Assembly: GCA_002314635.1 (NCBI GenBank)
Contig: DCGQ01000019.1
Location: 2,057-31,499, forward strand
Source of the DNA: Clostridiales bacterium UBA1774
Lineage (GTDB): Bacteria > Bacillota > Clostridia > Oscillospirales > Oscillospiraceae
Length of the DNA stretch: 29,443 bases
Direction: 5' to 3'
Within the stretch, counting starts at the first letter, position 1. The number at the start of each line of letters is the position of its first letter. The notes under the pieces are model-generated. The model did no database searches and had not been told where the DNA came from. It saw only the letters and a list, made by a program, of their open reading frames with translations. A program made the position numbers and the translations under genes. Below, piece by piece: positions 11,901 to 18,189 of the stretch.

Positions 11901-14324
11901 AATGGACGCGCTGCATTCCTGCGCCGTTCCGCTTACGCTGACCCACTGTGGCGCAGTCCACCCCTCTGTGGGAGCCTCCTGTGCCGAAGTCTCCGACCAG
12001 ACAAAGGTGATGCCCTTGTCCGTTTCGCTGCCGCTGTCCCCCGGCTGGATGCCGCTGAGACGGAAGCCGTTTCTGTCATTCGCCGTAAACCGCACTGTCA
12101 GGGTGCCTGCGCCGGTGGTCTGGTTCAGAATACGTTCTGTCTGCCCTGCCGTCACGACAGGTGCGGTGTTATCTACCACGAAATCAATGGGAAAAACCGC
12201 TGCCTGTGACCGGTTGCCCGCGTAATCCGATGCGGTTACGGAAAGCTGCAGCTTCTCCAGATCGTAGGACTCGGTGTCAAGGAAGCGGACATACAGGCAG
12301 CACTGTCCGTTTTCATGCTGCACAAAGGGATAGGCCGTGCCGGAGCTGCCGTCCGTCCAGCTCAGCTTGTCTTCGCTCTGGTCGGACAGGGCAGCGGCCG
12401 CCCACTGATACCGGAAGTCGGAACCGTTCCGGTCGGTGAGGACAAAGCTGCCGGACAGGCCTTCCACACCGGAACCGCCCGCGTCCTGCAGCATCAGCTG
12501 ACAGCTGAAACCGGCCATGGGGTTTTGGAGATCTCTGGCTGTTGCGTCGCTGCCTGTGCTGACGGCGGGCGGCGTCACATCCAGCCGCTTCTGGGACTTG
12601 TTCACCGCTGTACTCCGCAGGTCACTGAGGGCGGAATAGGCGTTGCCGCTGGCGTCACGCGCAGTCGTGCCCGCAAACTCCACCTTGGTCACGCGAAGAA
12701 CTCCGTCCGCGTCCGCACAGGTCATATCGGAAGTAACGGTGATAGATTGGAAGGTAATGTAGGTAGCCATGCCGCCGGAAGCACCGTTATCGCCGCTGAG
12801 ACCGGCTTTTTTCGTACCGGAGGCCAGATAGGCCGCCGTGACAGGCTGGCCGTTCTTTCTGAGGTTGGTGGTAATCACCGCGTTCTCGATTTGAGAGGCA
12901 GCTGTGAAATGCAGGATCTCATCAAACAGAACAGTAAAGCTGGCGCTGTCACCCTGACCCAGATACAGATCGCTGTTGTCGGTTTTTTTCGAGTCTTTGC
13001 CGTAAAGCTGCGTCTTTACATCGCCGTTGTTCACCTTGGCGTCCATGGAAACGGAGGCCACGACAGGTGCATTCCCGTCAAAATACGCCGTCACTGCATG
13101 CTGTCCGAAGGCGGACAGGGAGTTGCCTGCCGCATCCGTAAAGGGACTGGCAGCGGTGGTATAGCCGTCTCCGGATTTATCCAGAAAGAACCATGCAAAT
13201 TCCTTGCCGCTGTTGGTCTGCACTGTCCCCTCTTGATAATCCACATATTCGTCCTGATCAGGATGAATCAGCCGGGTCGTTTTTTTCAGAGGATCCAGAT
13301 TCACCGCAGAAATGGTGCCGACTGCGGAATAGGTTTTCGGGATTGTATAGGTAAAGACCGCCTGAGAAACGGTGCATTCCCGCCCGTCCCGGGTGATGGT
13401 CTTTGTCTGCAGCGCCGTCAGATAGGCCTTGGGGTTTTTGGCGCTGCCCGCAGTCTGTCCCTGAGGCAGCAGCTCCACATAGGCACTGCCGTGCTTTGCG
13501 CTGTTGTCTGCAAAACGCATGACCTCGCTGAAGGTCACAGTAACCGTAACCGTGTCACCGGCGCGGAAGTTTTTGCCGTCCACACCGCCGGACAGCGCGA
13601 CCCCTGTTACAAAGGGCGCTGTGCCGTCATAGAAGCAGACCACCTGATTTTTGATGGTGGCGTTGCAGCCGGTGCAGGTCTTGTCCGAAGTGTAGTTGAT
13701 CTGGCTCAGGCAGTCCGTCAGCGTCAGATTTTTCCCGGCGGCGCAAGAGCCGGGGATATTGGAATAATCCATATCGCCCAACCGCGCCGTGCTGCTGGAA
13801 GCCTTGGAGCTGCCATACAGATTGCGAACCGTGCTGCCGTTCAGCGACAGATACATCTTCGCATAGCTGATCACATCCACGGATTTTTTCGAAAAAACGC
13901 TGCCCCAGCTATGGGTATGGCTGTGATTGCCAAAGGTGGCGCTGGTCCCCACCTGCAGGCCGGAATAGGGATTGGCAGCCAGACGGTACAGGTTGGTGGA
14001 GGTAAAGTCCGACCACGACGCATCATTCCAGTTGTTGTCCACCAGTTCCTTTTTGCCGTAAGTAGCAGAATACTCGACAGCGTCTCCCGTGCTTTTGACA
14101 AACCGCCGAATCGCATTGTAGTAATTACGGGTGCAGTTACCCTTGACCAGCAGATCGTATACATCCTCGTCCTTTCCGGTTTCGGCATTGAGGATCACAT
14201 ACTCCGGCATCAGCGTCTCATAGATCACTGTGCTTTCCTCCGCGGCAAACACGCTGCCGGGCAAAAGTCCCGCCAGCATAACAGCCGCCATAACAACAGA
14301 CAACAGTCTTTTTCGGAATTTCAT
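5949..14324 (-). CDS. Giant secreted Ig-like repeat protein (2,791 aa)
   Basis: This is an exported protein with an N-terminal signal peptide (MKFRKRLLS, hydrophobic core, V-F-A-A-E-E). The ATG at 14324 is chosen because GGGAGG lies 7 bases upstream; a TTG at 14342 would precede that site. After an N-terminal region with H134/H136/H138 and five cysteines (about 194, 205, 217, 220, 230), the protein is a chain of beta-sandwich modules. Their starts are marked by D-x-T/S/A-x-P motifs near residues 232, 414, 582, 718, 2150, 2248, 2381, 2509 and 2606. Several modules carry D-x-A-G-N near their ends, typical of bacterial Ig-like/HYR/DUF5011-type domains. Residues about 860-2,000 are less regular. 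The C-terminus (F-A-E-K) shows no LPxTG, SLH or dockerin. A surface or matrix scaffold/adhesin role is inferred. It is the first gene of a pair; the second giant gene starts 10 bases after its stop. Confidence 0.93.
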   Translation of the reverse strand: MKFRKRLLSVVMAAVMLAGLLPGSVFAAEESTVIYETLMPEYVILNAETGKDEDVYDLLVKGNCTRNYYNAIRRFVKSTGDAVEYSATYGKKELVDNNWNDASWSDFTSTNLYRLAANPYSGLQVGTSATFGNHSHTHSWGSVFSKKSVDVISYAKMYLSLNGSTVRNLYGSSKASSSTARLGDMDYSNIPGSCAAGKNLTLTDCLSQINYTSDKTCTGCNATIKNQVVCFYDGTAPFVTGVALSGGVDGKNFRAGDTVTVTVTFSEVMRFADNSAKHGSAYVELLPQGQTAGSAKNPKAYLTALQTKTITRDGRECTVSQAVFTYTIPKTYSAVGTISAVNLDPLKKTTRLIHPDQDEYVDYQEGTVQTNSGKEFAWFFLDKSGDGYTTAASPFTDAAGNSLSAFGQHAVTAYFDGNAPVVASVSMDAKVNNGDVKTQLYGKDSKKTDNSDLYLGQGDSASFTVLFDEILHFTAASQIENAVITTNLRKNGQPVTAAYLASGTKKAGLSGDNGASGGMATYITFQSITVTSDMTCADADGVLRVTKVEFAGTTARDASGNAYSALSDLRSTAVNKSQKRLDVTPPAVSTGSDATARDLQNPMAGFSCQLMLQDAGGSGVEGLSGSFVLTDRNGSDFRYQWAAAALSDQSEDKLSWTDGSSGTAYPFVQHENGQCCLYVRFLDTESYDLEKLQLSVTASDYAGNRSQAAVFPIDFVVDNTAPVVTAGQTERILNQTTGAGTLTVRFTANDRNGFRLSGIQPGDSGSETDKGITFVWSETSAQEAPTEGWTAPQWVSVSGTAQECSASIAVAAKTRAEKKLWVRAVDVYGNSSGAICLGTYTYDLSCADYAVNSTDGVTKDPAVELTSLGADDAVLSLYRTADMTLAGEKVWFVIYRESNGNLLEQTAEHRAVIMTQNENTVSLTDCTASAQQLSAWRKSLKDESYCGEMEVLLFAGKKYTAEQDTYTGSFNGNTETGITLIGEKALYTTERRTVFTGGDGGKAADPADQVQSTLTVTESDGLTRYRNTSDKYLTLDGYQALETGDTLLSGLNELTLHLTLGDKLMPEWGVDAYDFSLADDGYTKTRLEVVFCGTDELGQSVTKTAPVSLEALTSQDVRIPASVSAEFGSGVYTFRLKAVMKSGRSFADNGPEGYYYENSSGVYGFERDDTQERLWIQVDASAPSSGFRFSRYSLFLTEDENGNRCNQYLDTDKLLEGRTDISRSAHLTVGGAAEAADMVTIPVSRTVNLTQPSREHTGAAGFQTNLYLVDETKQLVKTRSSGRDYYAGIRWAKVTNTADGETITKWAVCSTLDNSWDTIPMTLIPVDSGAEMKALESRYIGDAGKDAQGYDEFESLPVVRGTVNILTVEFYNLNGRKSETRVLYVNAASDPVTGAITDQAVDPSEREDPIYSTRDGQQEAPGCTAQVRTVFTPAEGTDTDGLHVYIDIFGKQYSASRTDGVWSIGDTHADIPDDEMTLNPDGTYSYVWEQAYSPLYVITCWNEKTNYISKQFVSYDSGAKYAFPLTGGSLRFDDGAPTVYGTEGAGSISTDSTLSAPALADLGDGTWAMTFAVMDSVIEECGEMTLTVQPSKEYAAVLGVSERENFRFTFAKRTAANGLTIAYSGNVKDETGSYSVWENRNDKGAAVWKLTNAPSTLGIFYAEAEYRSYSSENDDGAIAFITIKGIVPSWAGEVCDAAFTVSVADRFGHSTEPFAVSGSVVYQAPAVYELEATMDTNGYPYFATVEGTDYELTCVFTQPVTVKKSWKCLNPSGYAVEEKTGELPVTGDGEAQMEVYDAFGMLQTVPYTFNGMFNYFYSDKNPRRGDNRVHEVSVSVSETEPTTGDVTITVTAPQRDYIDNGYPYVEYGEQFDKSVTITATENGAYTFTLYYNLGSYFLHRPDSITVYVDNIFKEAPQAEPYFYFHQLGTGYAASELPNRSVDSYTDMTVSGNVTVSCRTDRVIYPLEGSSAYAVLKYDGEQSCSFAYADQLGNIGHLSVNLADYGIHLSEPTAPATDRNAPVVGVAVLENTAEGWKLASQFSTGTAAEEIAEAMNAPEYFRAIRLSLSISEECAYKTIATLTPPQTVSYAAAVSDEIPGVSVSGTSVTLTEACKADCIYLTVVDNAAAETGSETDNAVTMKLPLPLSGFDTTAPRASQVRYEQGLYSVDAYITITDAIDSGDDITQTTLRDGSPVRDRITALTEGVARFTEEPLVFRYTLTENGSKILTFRDLAGNLRPVTVETNVIDDSVPELQVIWSPCAADTDPETGETVLIPEQMPAGPVNRSLTAVLSCTKEIADCRIECIEGSKDAPVNVMPAADDRRWEDNYYQVYESRGISDLSLLFYPDRCEYGFWVRVTVTAPNGKTAVQLLGIPGGVIDVTSPEMKVWAEALCRDGCTEPYAYRLTMFPDDSGNDRTVYAAGASGANRTAYTKENPYTAVLSATGSHTFRFTDAAGNQTIVTIPLPSDTEGGYPPLYSQTIIRTGERRTDQYLLTDANGDSMALREIDTAAPVLTVSPTVQELAASARVREQTVTVRADEACAIEYTYTRTENGQTVSVEGTFPVADPQTDVLSLRFAEETVLTLTAVDGAGNQITKALTITNIDNTPPVLTVNLSTLTVRQNTSPAEIRALLEAGAAAADLWKGTAVSIDPVWDLSTLNPEQVGTYTVTCTAMDEAGNCATATRTVRVYDRNTPGLVLDGREYQPESLAVLSAGEHSIRVTGLSEIGAGELEPCTIYLRSGIRTAGQMKDSSRADRVSGGTIRLNPGYYTIYVVTQSRRTFRVILFAEK

Positions 14325-14545
14325 AACGATGCCTCCCAGCAATGTAAATGGGATCTGATTCTTCCGTTTTTATATTCTTTCAGTGTACCACAACCCGCAG
14401 GTTTGGAAAAGCATAATCTGAACGGAATTGAGAGTTTTATATTCGTTTTGTCATCAACGCACACGGCATTTGTCACATCACTCACCGGCACTCCGTCAAA
14501 CTCATAGCTGCGGTAGCTTCCCACTTCCACTTTCATTCGCGCCGC
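14325..14545. other. Leader region of the giant-protein operon
   Basis: About 220 bases separate the cyclase terminator from the first giant gene. The only signal I can support is a weak promoter on the minus strand close to the gene. An open frame on the minus strand (ATG at 14536, running into the gene start) has no ribosome-binding site and contains the promoter, so it is not called. I looked for the conserved core of a cyclic-di-GMP (GEMM) riboswitch because of the neighbouring operon and saw none. Confidence 0.5.
14382..14410 (-). promoter_or_regulatory. Possible extended -10 promoter for the giant-protein operon
   Basis: On the minus strand TGTGG-TACACT gives a -10 hexamer (TACACT, 14382-14387) with an upstream TG. 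It is close to the TGTGG-TACAGT found before the GH127 gene. The -35 at 17 bp (TTTTCC) is poor. It would give a leader of roughly 50 nt. The call is tentative. Confidence 0.4.
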
Positions 14546-14591
14546 AAAAAAGGGACTGTCTCGAATGTTCGTATACATTCCGGACAGTCCC
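14546..14591 (-). terminator. Intrinsic terminator of the cyclic-di-GMP operon
   Basis: A perfect 9-bp inverted repeat (GGGACTGTC at 14552-14560, GACAGTCCC at 14583-14591) is extended by an inner GAAT/ATTC pair. On the minus strand it is followed by six T (14546-14551). It lies 25 bases after the stop of the diguanylate cyclase gene. Confidence 0.87.
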
Positions 14592-14616
14592 GATTCAGTT
14601 TTCCATCCGCTCCGTG

Positions 14617-15699
14617 TCAGGTGGTAATCATGTAGCGACCCTTACCGGCGTTTTTGGCCTGATACAGTGCCGCATCGGCGCGGCGGAACAGATCGTCATA
14701 ATCCCGCTCCGTTCCGGTATAGGGTGCGATGCCGATGCTGAGGTGGACGGTTTCCTTCCGGTTGGGGGTATGCACCTGCGCGGCCACGCTGTCAATCAGA
14801 CGCTGCGCCGTGTCCGCGGCCCTTGCCCAGTCGTCCGACCGCAGCAGCACAATGAACTCGTCGCCGCCGAAGCGCCCGCAGATATTGCCTGCCCCGGTCA
14901 GCTCGCTGACGATGCTGCCGATGCCGATCAGCACTTCATCGCCTACGGCATGGCCGTAATTGTCGTTGATGCCCTTGAAGTCGTCCACATCCAGTACCAG
15001 CATGGTGCATTGCTCCCGCTGGGCAATCACCTCTCCGATGGACTTCATCAGGGAGGACTTGTTCTCAATGCCGGTCAGCAGGTCAGTGTCCCGCTCCTTC
15101 TCGATCTTCTTCTGCAGCAGGAATCCCTTCACACGCTGGCTGTTGTTCACGCAGCTGACCACCACGCCGGAGATGAAAAACAGGATCGTATTCATCATGT
15201 CGCCCTGATGAACCACCGGGTCCTTGTAGGTCAGCGCGTGCCAGATATGGAGAACCGCAATGAGCAGCAGCACACCGGTCATGATGATGGGCCGCCCGAT
15301 GACGAACATGGGCATAATGACCATCAGCACGCAGAAGGTCACTGCCATCATGGTGGGGCGATCCAGACTCAGCATCAGTCCCAGTGCCAGCATGACACAG
15401 ACATTCACATAGATCAGCGCCTGCCCCGCAACGGAATCCTCCGAAACCACGAAGAAAAACAGCAGACAGACGGTGCTGCAAACGATGAAACCGGAGATGT
15501 AGACGATGATGTTGGCCGGCTCGGACGGCGTTGCCAGCGTGATCACCACGAACATGGCAAAGACTGCCGCCAGAAAAATATTCAGGTACTTCCATGTTTT
15601 GAAGTTCGTCGCGTAAGCCATTTTCCGCACGCTGCAATATTCCTTTTCGGCAACCGTGCAGCTCAGCAGAAGCCTTTTGATTTTCTGGGTCAGCTTCAT
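14617..15699 (-). CDS. Membrane-bound diguanylate cyclase (GGDEF)
   Basis: This 360-residue protein is predicted to make cyclic-di-GMP from two GTP. About six hydrophobic helices lie at roughly 36-57, 63-86, 94-111, 116-134, 137-154 and 168-184 and form a membrane sensor module of unknown ligand. They lead through a short linker (L-L-Q-K-K-I-E-K-E-R) into a GGDEF domain from about 200. The start motif D-x-L-T-G (206-210), the metal/substrate region D-V-D-D-F-K-x-I-N-D (237-246) and G-R-F-G-G-D-E-F (276-282) are all intact, so it should be active. The inhibitory I-site is missing: G-A-G-N stands where RxxD would be, so product inhibition may be weak. Its ATG overlaps the stop of the upstream EAL gene (ATGA), with GGGAG 7 bases upstream, giving a coupled two-gene operon with opposing activities. 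Confidence 0.93.
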   Translation of the reverse strand: MKLTQKIKRLLLSCTVAEKEYCSVRKMAYATNFKTWKYLNIFLAAVFAMFVVITLATPSEPANIIVYISGFIVCSTVCLLFFFVVSEDSVAGQALIYVNVCVMLALGLMLSLDRPTMMAVTFCVLMVIMPMFVIGRPIIMTGVLLLIAVLHIWHALTYKDPVVHQGDMMNTILFFISGVVVSCVNNSQRVKGFLLQKKIEKERDTDLLTGIENKSSLMKSIGEVIAQREQCTMLVLDVDDFKGINDNYGHAVGDEVLIGIGSIVSELTGAGNICGRFGGDEFIVLLRSDDWARAADTAQRLIDSVAAQVHTPNRKETVHLSIGIAPYTGTERDYDDLFRRADAALYQAKNAGKGRYMITT

Positions 15700-17975
15700 A
15701 CTCTGTCTCCCTCTGCGGAATCCGCTTCCGCTTTGTTCTGTTTTCGAAGCAGCGCTTCAAAGGCTTCCCCGGTGATCGGTCTGGAATACAGATATCCCTG
15801 CATCACATTGCACCCAACACTGTGCAGATAGGCGGCCTGCTCCGGCTTCTCCACCCCTTCCGCAATCAGACCCGCGCCCATGCCATGACCCAGACGCACA
15901 ATGGCGTCCAGCAGTACCGCATGTTTGCCGGACAGGGAGTTATTCTGAAGCAGGCTCATGTCAAGCTTGATGGTGTCCACATCCATGTCCTTCAGCGAGG
16001 ACAGGGTGGAATAGCCGCTGCCGAAATCGTCCATCTCCACATGAGCGCCCAGCGCCCGGAGCCGCCGCACGGTTTCGATCAGCAGACTGCTGTTGTCCAG
16101 ATAGGAGGATTCCGTGATCTCCAGCCGCAGCTCCGCCATGCAGCAGTTCTCCTCCCAGACGATATGCGTCAGCGTTTCGACCAGATCGCTGTGGAAAATG
16201 TCCGCCCGGGAGATGTTGACGGAGATGGGCGGCAGCTTCAGTCCCGCTTCCCGCCATTCCCGGATCTTCCGGCAAACGCTGTGCCAGATGGCTTTGTCCA
16301 TTTCATAAATGAAGCCGTTTTTCTCAAACAGCGGTACAAATTCTGCCGGTGAAATCAGGCCCCGTTCCGGATCCTGCCAGCGGGCCAGCGCCTCCGCGCC
16401 GCAGATTAAGCCGCTTTCGTAGTCGTACTGAGGCTGGAAATAGGGAACGAACTGCCCCCCCTCCAGCGCGCGGTGCATCCGCTCCGAAATCTGCTGTTCC
16501 TTCTCCAGCCGGACGCGGGCGTTTTCGTCAAACCACGCCCAGTGCCGGTAGTAATCGTTCTTCACGCTCCGCAGCGCCAGCAGTACATGGTCACACAGCA
16601 GACCCGGATCCTCTTTCCCGCCGTTGACGGCGGCCAGACCCATGCACACGGACAGATTGTACCCGGCGCTGGCGGTGTCCACCAGCTTCACCGCTTCCCG
16701 ATAGATCACCTCCGGGTCGGAATCCACCGTGTCCCGCAGGGTCAGCACAGCGAAATGATCCGCTCCCAGATAGGCGCACAGCAGCAGATCCGTCCGGGAC
16801 TGCTGCAGCTTTATCAGCTCACTGCCGATCTGTTTCAGCAGCAGGTCGCCCGCCTTCGTACCTTGTGTGCTGTTGAAGGACTTGAAGTTATCCAGATCAA
16901 AGCGGATCAGCACATAGTCCCGTCCCGGATGCTTTTCCAGAATCTGACCCATATGAAGCTGAAATGCGTGCATATGATACAGTCCGGTAAGCTGATCCCG
17001 TTCCAGCAGATTCCGTTCCCGCTTCTGCTTCTCCATCCGCAGTCCCGCTGTCAGCGCCGCGACCAGCAGCACCGCCAGCAGCGACCCGATCAGCACGGTC
17101 TGATGGTTCTGCTGCAGGAACTCCTGCAGCGTCAGATTCGGCTGGTAATGCACCGTCCACTTTTCATCAATGCGCCGCAGCTCTCCGGCAGCGGACAGGG
17201 TGGCCAGCGCGTTATTCAGCCGGTTTCCCAGCGCGGCATTCTGAATATTATAGGTAAAGTAGTAGGCCGAGCCATACAGCGGCGTTCCCACCTGCTTCAG
17301 ACCCAGCTCCAGACCGGCAATGATATTGGAGCCATAGATATATCCGGCGATCGCCAGATCGCTCTCTCCGGACGCTACGGAGCGAAAGGCCTCCGCCTGC
17401 GTGCTGAAAAACCGGGTATTCCCCAGCAGTCCCAGCGGCTCCAGATAGTTTTCCGTTGCACCGCCGCCGTCCAGCGCCGCGATCCGCAGCTGTTTCAAGC
17501 TGTCCAGACTGGTCAGATCCAGTCCTGCGTTCCTGCCGAAAAACACATAGCTGTCCAGACAGACCGGGTTGGTGTAGCCCATCAGCAGGCTCCGTTCCTC
17601 CGAATAGTCCACCGTCATCAGCATATCGTAGGTACCGTCCAGCAGACCGGCCTGCATCTCCGTCCAGTCTCCCAGCGTGACCTCCACCCGGTAGCCCAGC
17701 TCCCGCCCCATGGCAAAGGCCAGCTCCACATCATGACCGCAGGGCAGGCCGTTTTCATCCAGATAGGAGAAGGGCGAAAAGTCGCTGCCGCCCGCCACCC
17801 GCAGCACCCGGGAATACATCTCCACGCTGGCCGCATCGGAAGCATAGTCGTAATCCACGCTCCGGTCACTGTTCAGTCCGCGCCAAAGCAGGATACCGCC
17901 CGCGGCAAGAATGGCGAGGCAGAACAGACACAGGATCATCAGGTTGGATTTCCGTGTATTTCGCATATTCCGCAT
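15696..17975 (-). CDS. Solute-binding sensor / degenerate GGDEF / EAL cyclic-di-GMP phosphodiesterase
   Basis: This 759-residue membrane protein starts with a helix (11-31). An extracytoplasmic solute-binding domain follows (about 56-275, family 3 type as in amino-acid ABC receptors: G-G-S-D-F-S-P-F near 62-69, G-x-x-V-E-L-A near 80-86). Next are a second helix (294-313), a GGDEF-like domain (316-485) and an EAL domain (500-745). The GGDEF signature is L-G-A-D-H-F (403-408), so cyclase activity is not expected; it may bind GTP. The EAL domain keeps E528, N587, E619, D649-D650, K670, E706 and Q726, so it should hydrolyse cyclic-di-GMP. An outside small molecule, perhaps an amino acid, would control it. 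Start: ATG at 17975 has AGGAG only 2 bases upstream, ATG at 17966 has it 11 bases upstream, and GTG at 17990 has no good site, so the start is uncertain by a few codons. It is the first gene of the operon. Confidence 0.93.
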   Translation of the reverse strand: MRNMRNTRKSNLMILCLFCLAILAAGGILLWRGLNSDRSVDYDYASDAASVEMYSRVLRVAGGSDFSPFSYLDENGLPCGHDVELAFAMGRELGYRVEVTLGDWTEMQAGLLDGTYDMLMTVDYSEERSLLMGYTNPVCLDSYVFFGRNAGLDLTSLDSLKQLRIAALDGGGATENYLEPLGLLGNTRFFSTQAEAFRSVASGESDLAIAGYIYGSNIIAGLELGLKQVGTPLYGSAYYFTYNIQNAALGNRLNNALATLSAAGELRRIDEKWTVHYQPNLTLQEFLQQNHQTVLIGSLLAVLLVAALTAGLRMEKQKRERNLLERDQLTGLYHMHAFQLHMGQILEKHPGRDYVLIRFDLDNFKSFNSTQGTKAGDLLLKQIGSELIKLQQSRTDLLLCAYLGADHFAVLTLRDTVDSDPEVIYREAVKLVDTASAGYNLSVCMGLAAVNGGKEDPGLLCDHVLLALRSVKNDYYRHWAWFDENARVRLEKEQQISERMHRALEGGQFVPYFQPQYDYESGLICGAEALARWQDPERGLISPAEFVPLFEKNGFIYEMDKAIWHSVCRKIREWREAGLKLPPISVNISRADIFHSDLVETLTHIVWEENCCMAELRLEITESSYLDNSSLLIETVRRLRALGAHVEMDDFGSGYSTLSSLKDMDVDTIKLDMSLLQNNSLSGKHAVLLDAIVRLGHGMGAGLIAEGVEKPEQAAYLHSVGCNVMQGYLYSRPITGEAFEALLRKQNKAEADSAEGDRV

Positions 17976-18015
17976 CGCTCCTTCCCTCACCGCGTTCGGT
18001 GTAATTTTTTACTGT

Positions 18016-18044
18016 AGTTTAATATAGAATTGTAGTTTTGTCAA
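18016..18044 (-). promoter_or_regulatory. Sigma-A-type promoter of the cyclic-di-GMP operon
   Basis: The minus strand carries a perfect -35 TTGACA (18039-18044), a 17-bp spacer and -10 TAAACT (18016-18021), about 40 bases before the start codon. Two identical copies of AAACTACA (minus strand; 18031-18038 and 18013-18020) lie 18 bp apart within and beside the promoter, which could be a regulator site. Confidence 0.8.
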
Positions 18045-18112
18045 GGCTGTTTCCCATGTACTACAATAATGTCCGCATTCCCCGACAACATGGTTCCCGC
18101 TGCCGGTTCCGG

Positions 18113-18141
18113 TTGCGTCGGAGGCAAAGCTGTGGTACAGT
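18113..18141 (+). promoter_or_regulatory. Promoter of the GH127 gene
   Basis: A -35 TTGCGT (18113-18118), a 17-bp spacer and a -10 TACAGT (18136-18141) preceded by TGTGG form an extended -10 promoter about 50 bases before the gene. Confidence 0.6.
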
Positions 18142-18149
18142 GACGCTGT

Positions 18150-18167
18150 CCGGTTCCCAAGAACCGG
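18150..18167. promoter_or_regulatory. Inverted repeat just downstream of the GH127 promoter (operator candidate)
   Basis: CCGGTTC-CCAA-GAACCGG is a perfect 7-bp inverted repeat with a 4-base centre. It starts 8 bases after the -10 hexamer, so it covers the expected start of transcription and lies before the ribosome-binding site. The placement is typical of a repressor operator, although it could also act as a 5' mRNA hairpin. Related half-sites (CCGGTT) occur at 18103-18108 and 18109-18114, just upstream of and into the -35. Confidence 0.5.
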
Positions 18168-18189
18168 CGAATCGGAAAGGGGTATGAGC

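Noticed and set aside
12315..14507. Long plus-strand frame opposite the Ig-repeat gene
   Set aside because: Same explanation: an antisense shadow with an unnatural composition, while the minus-strand frame has a signal peptide and clear modules.
14325..14545. Cyclic-di-GMP riboswitch before the giant-protein operon
   Set aside because: Looked for because of the neighbouring operon and known riboswitch-controlled clostridial adhesins, but the conserved GEMM core was not found and the predicted leader is too short. A covariance-model search would settle it.
14321..14578. Small minus-strand frame upstream of the Ig-repeat gene
   Set aside because: It begins inside the cyclase terminator, has no ribosome-binding site at either start, contains the candidate promoter and runs into the next gene. 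It could be a decayed gene end, but nothing supports that.
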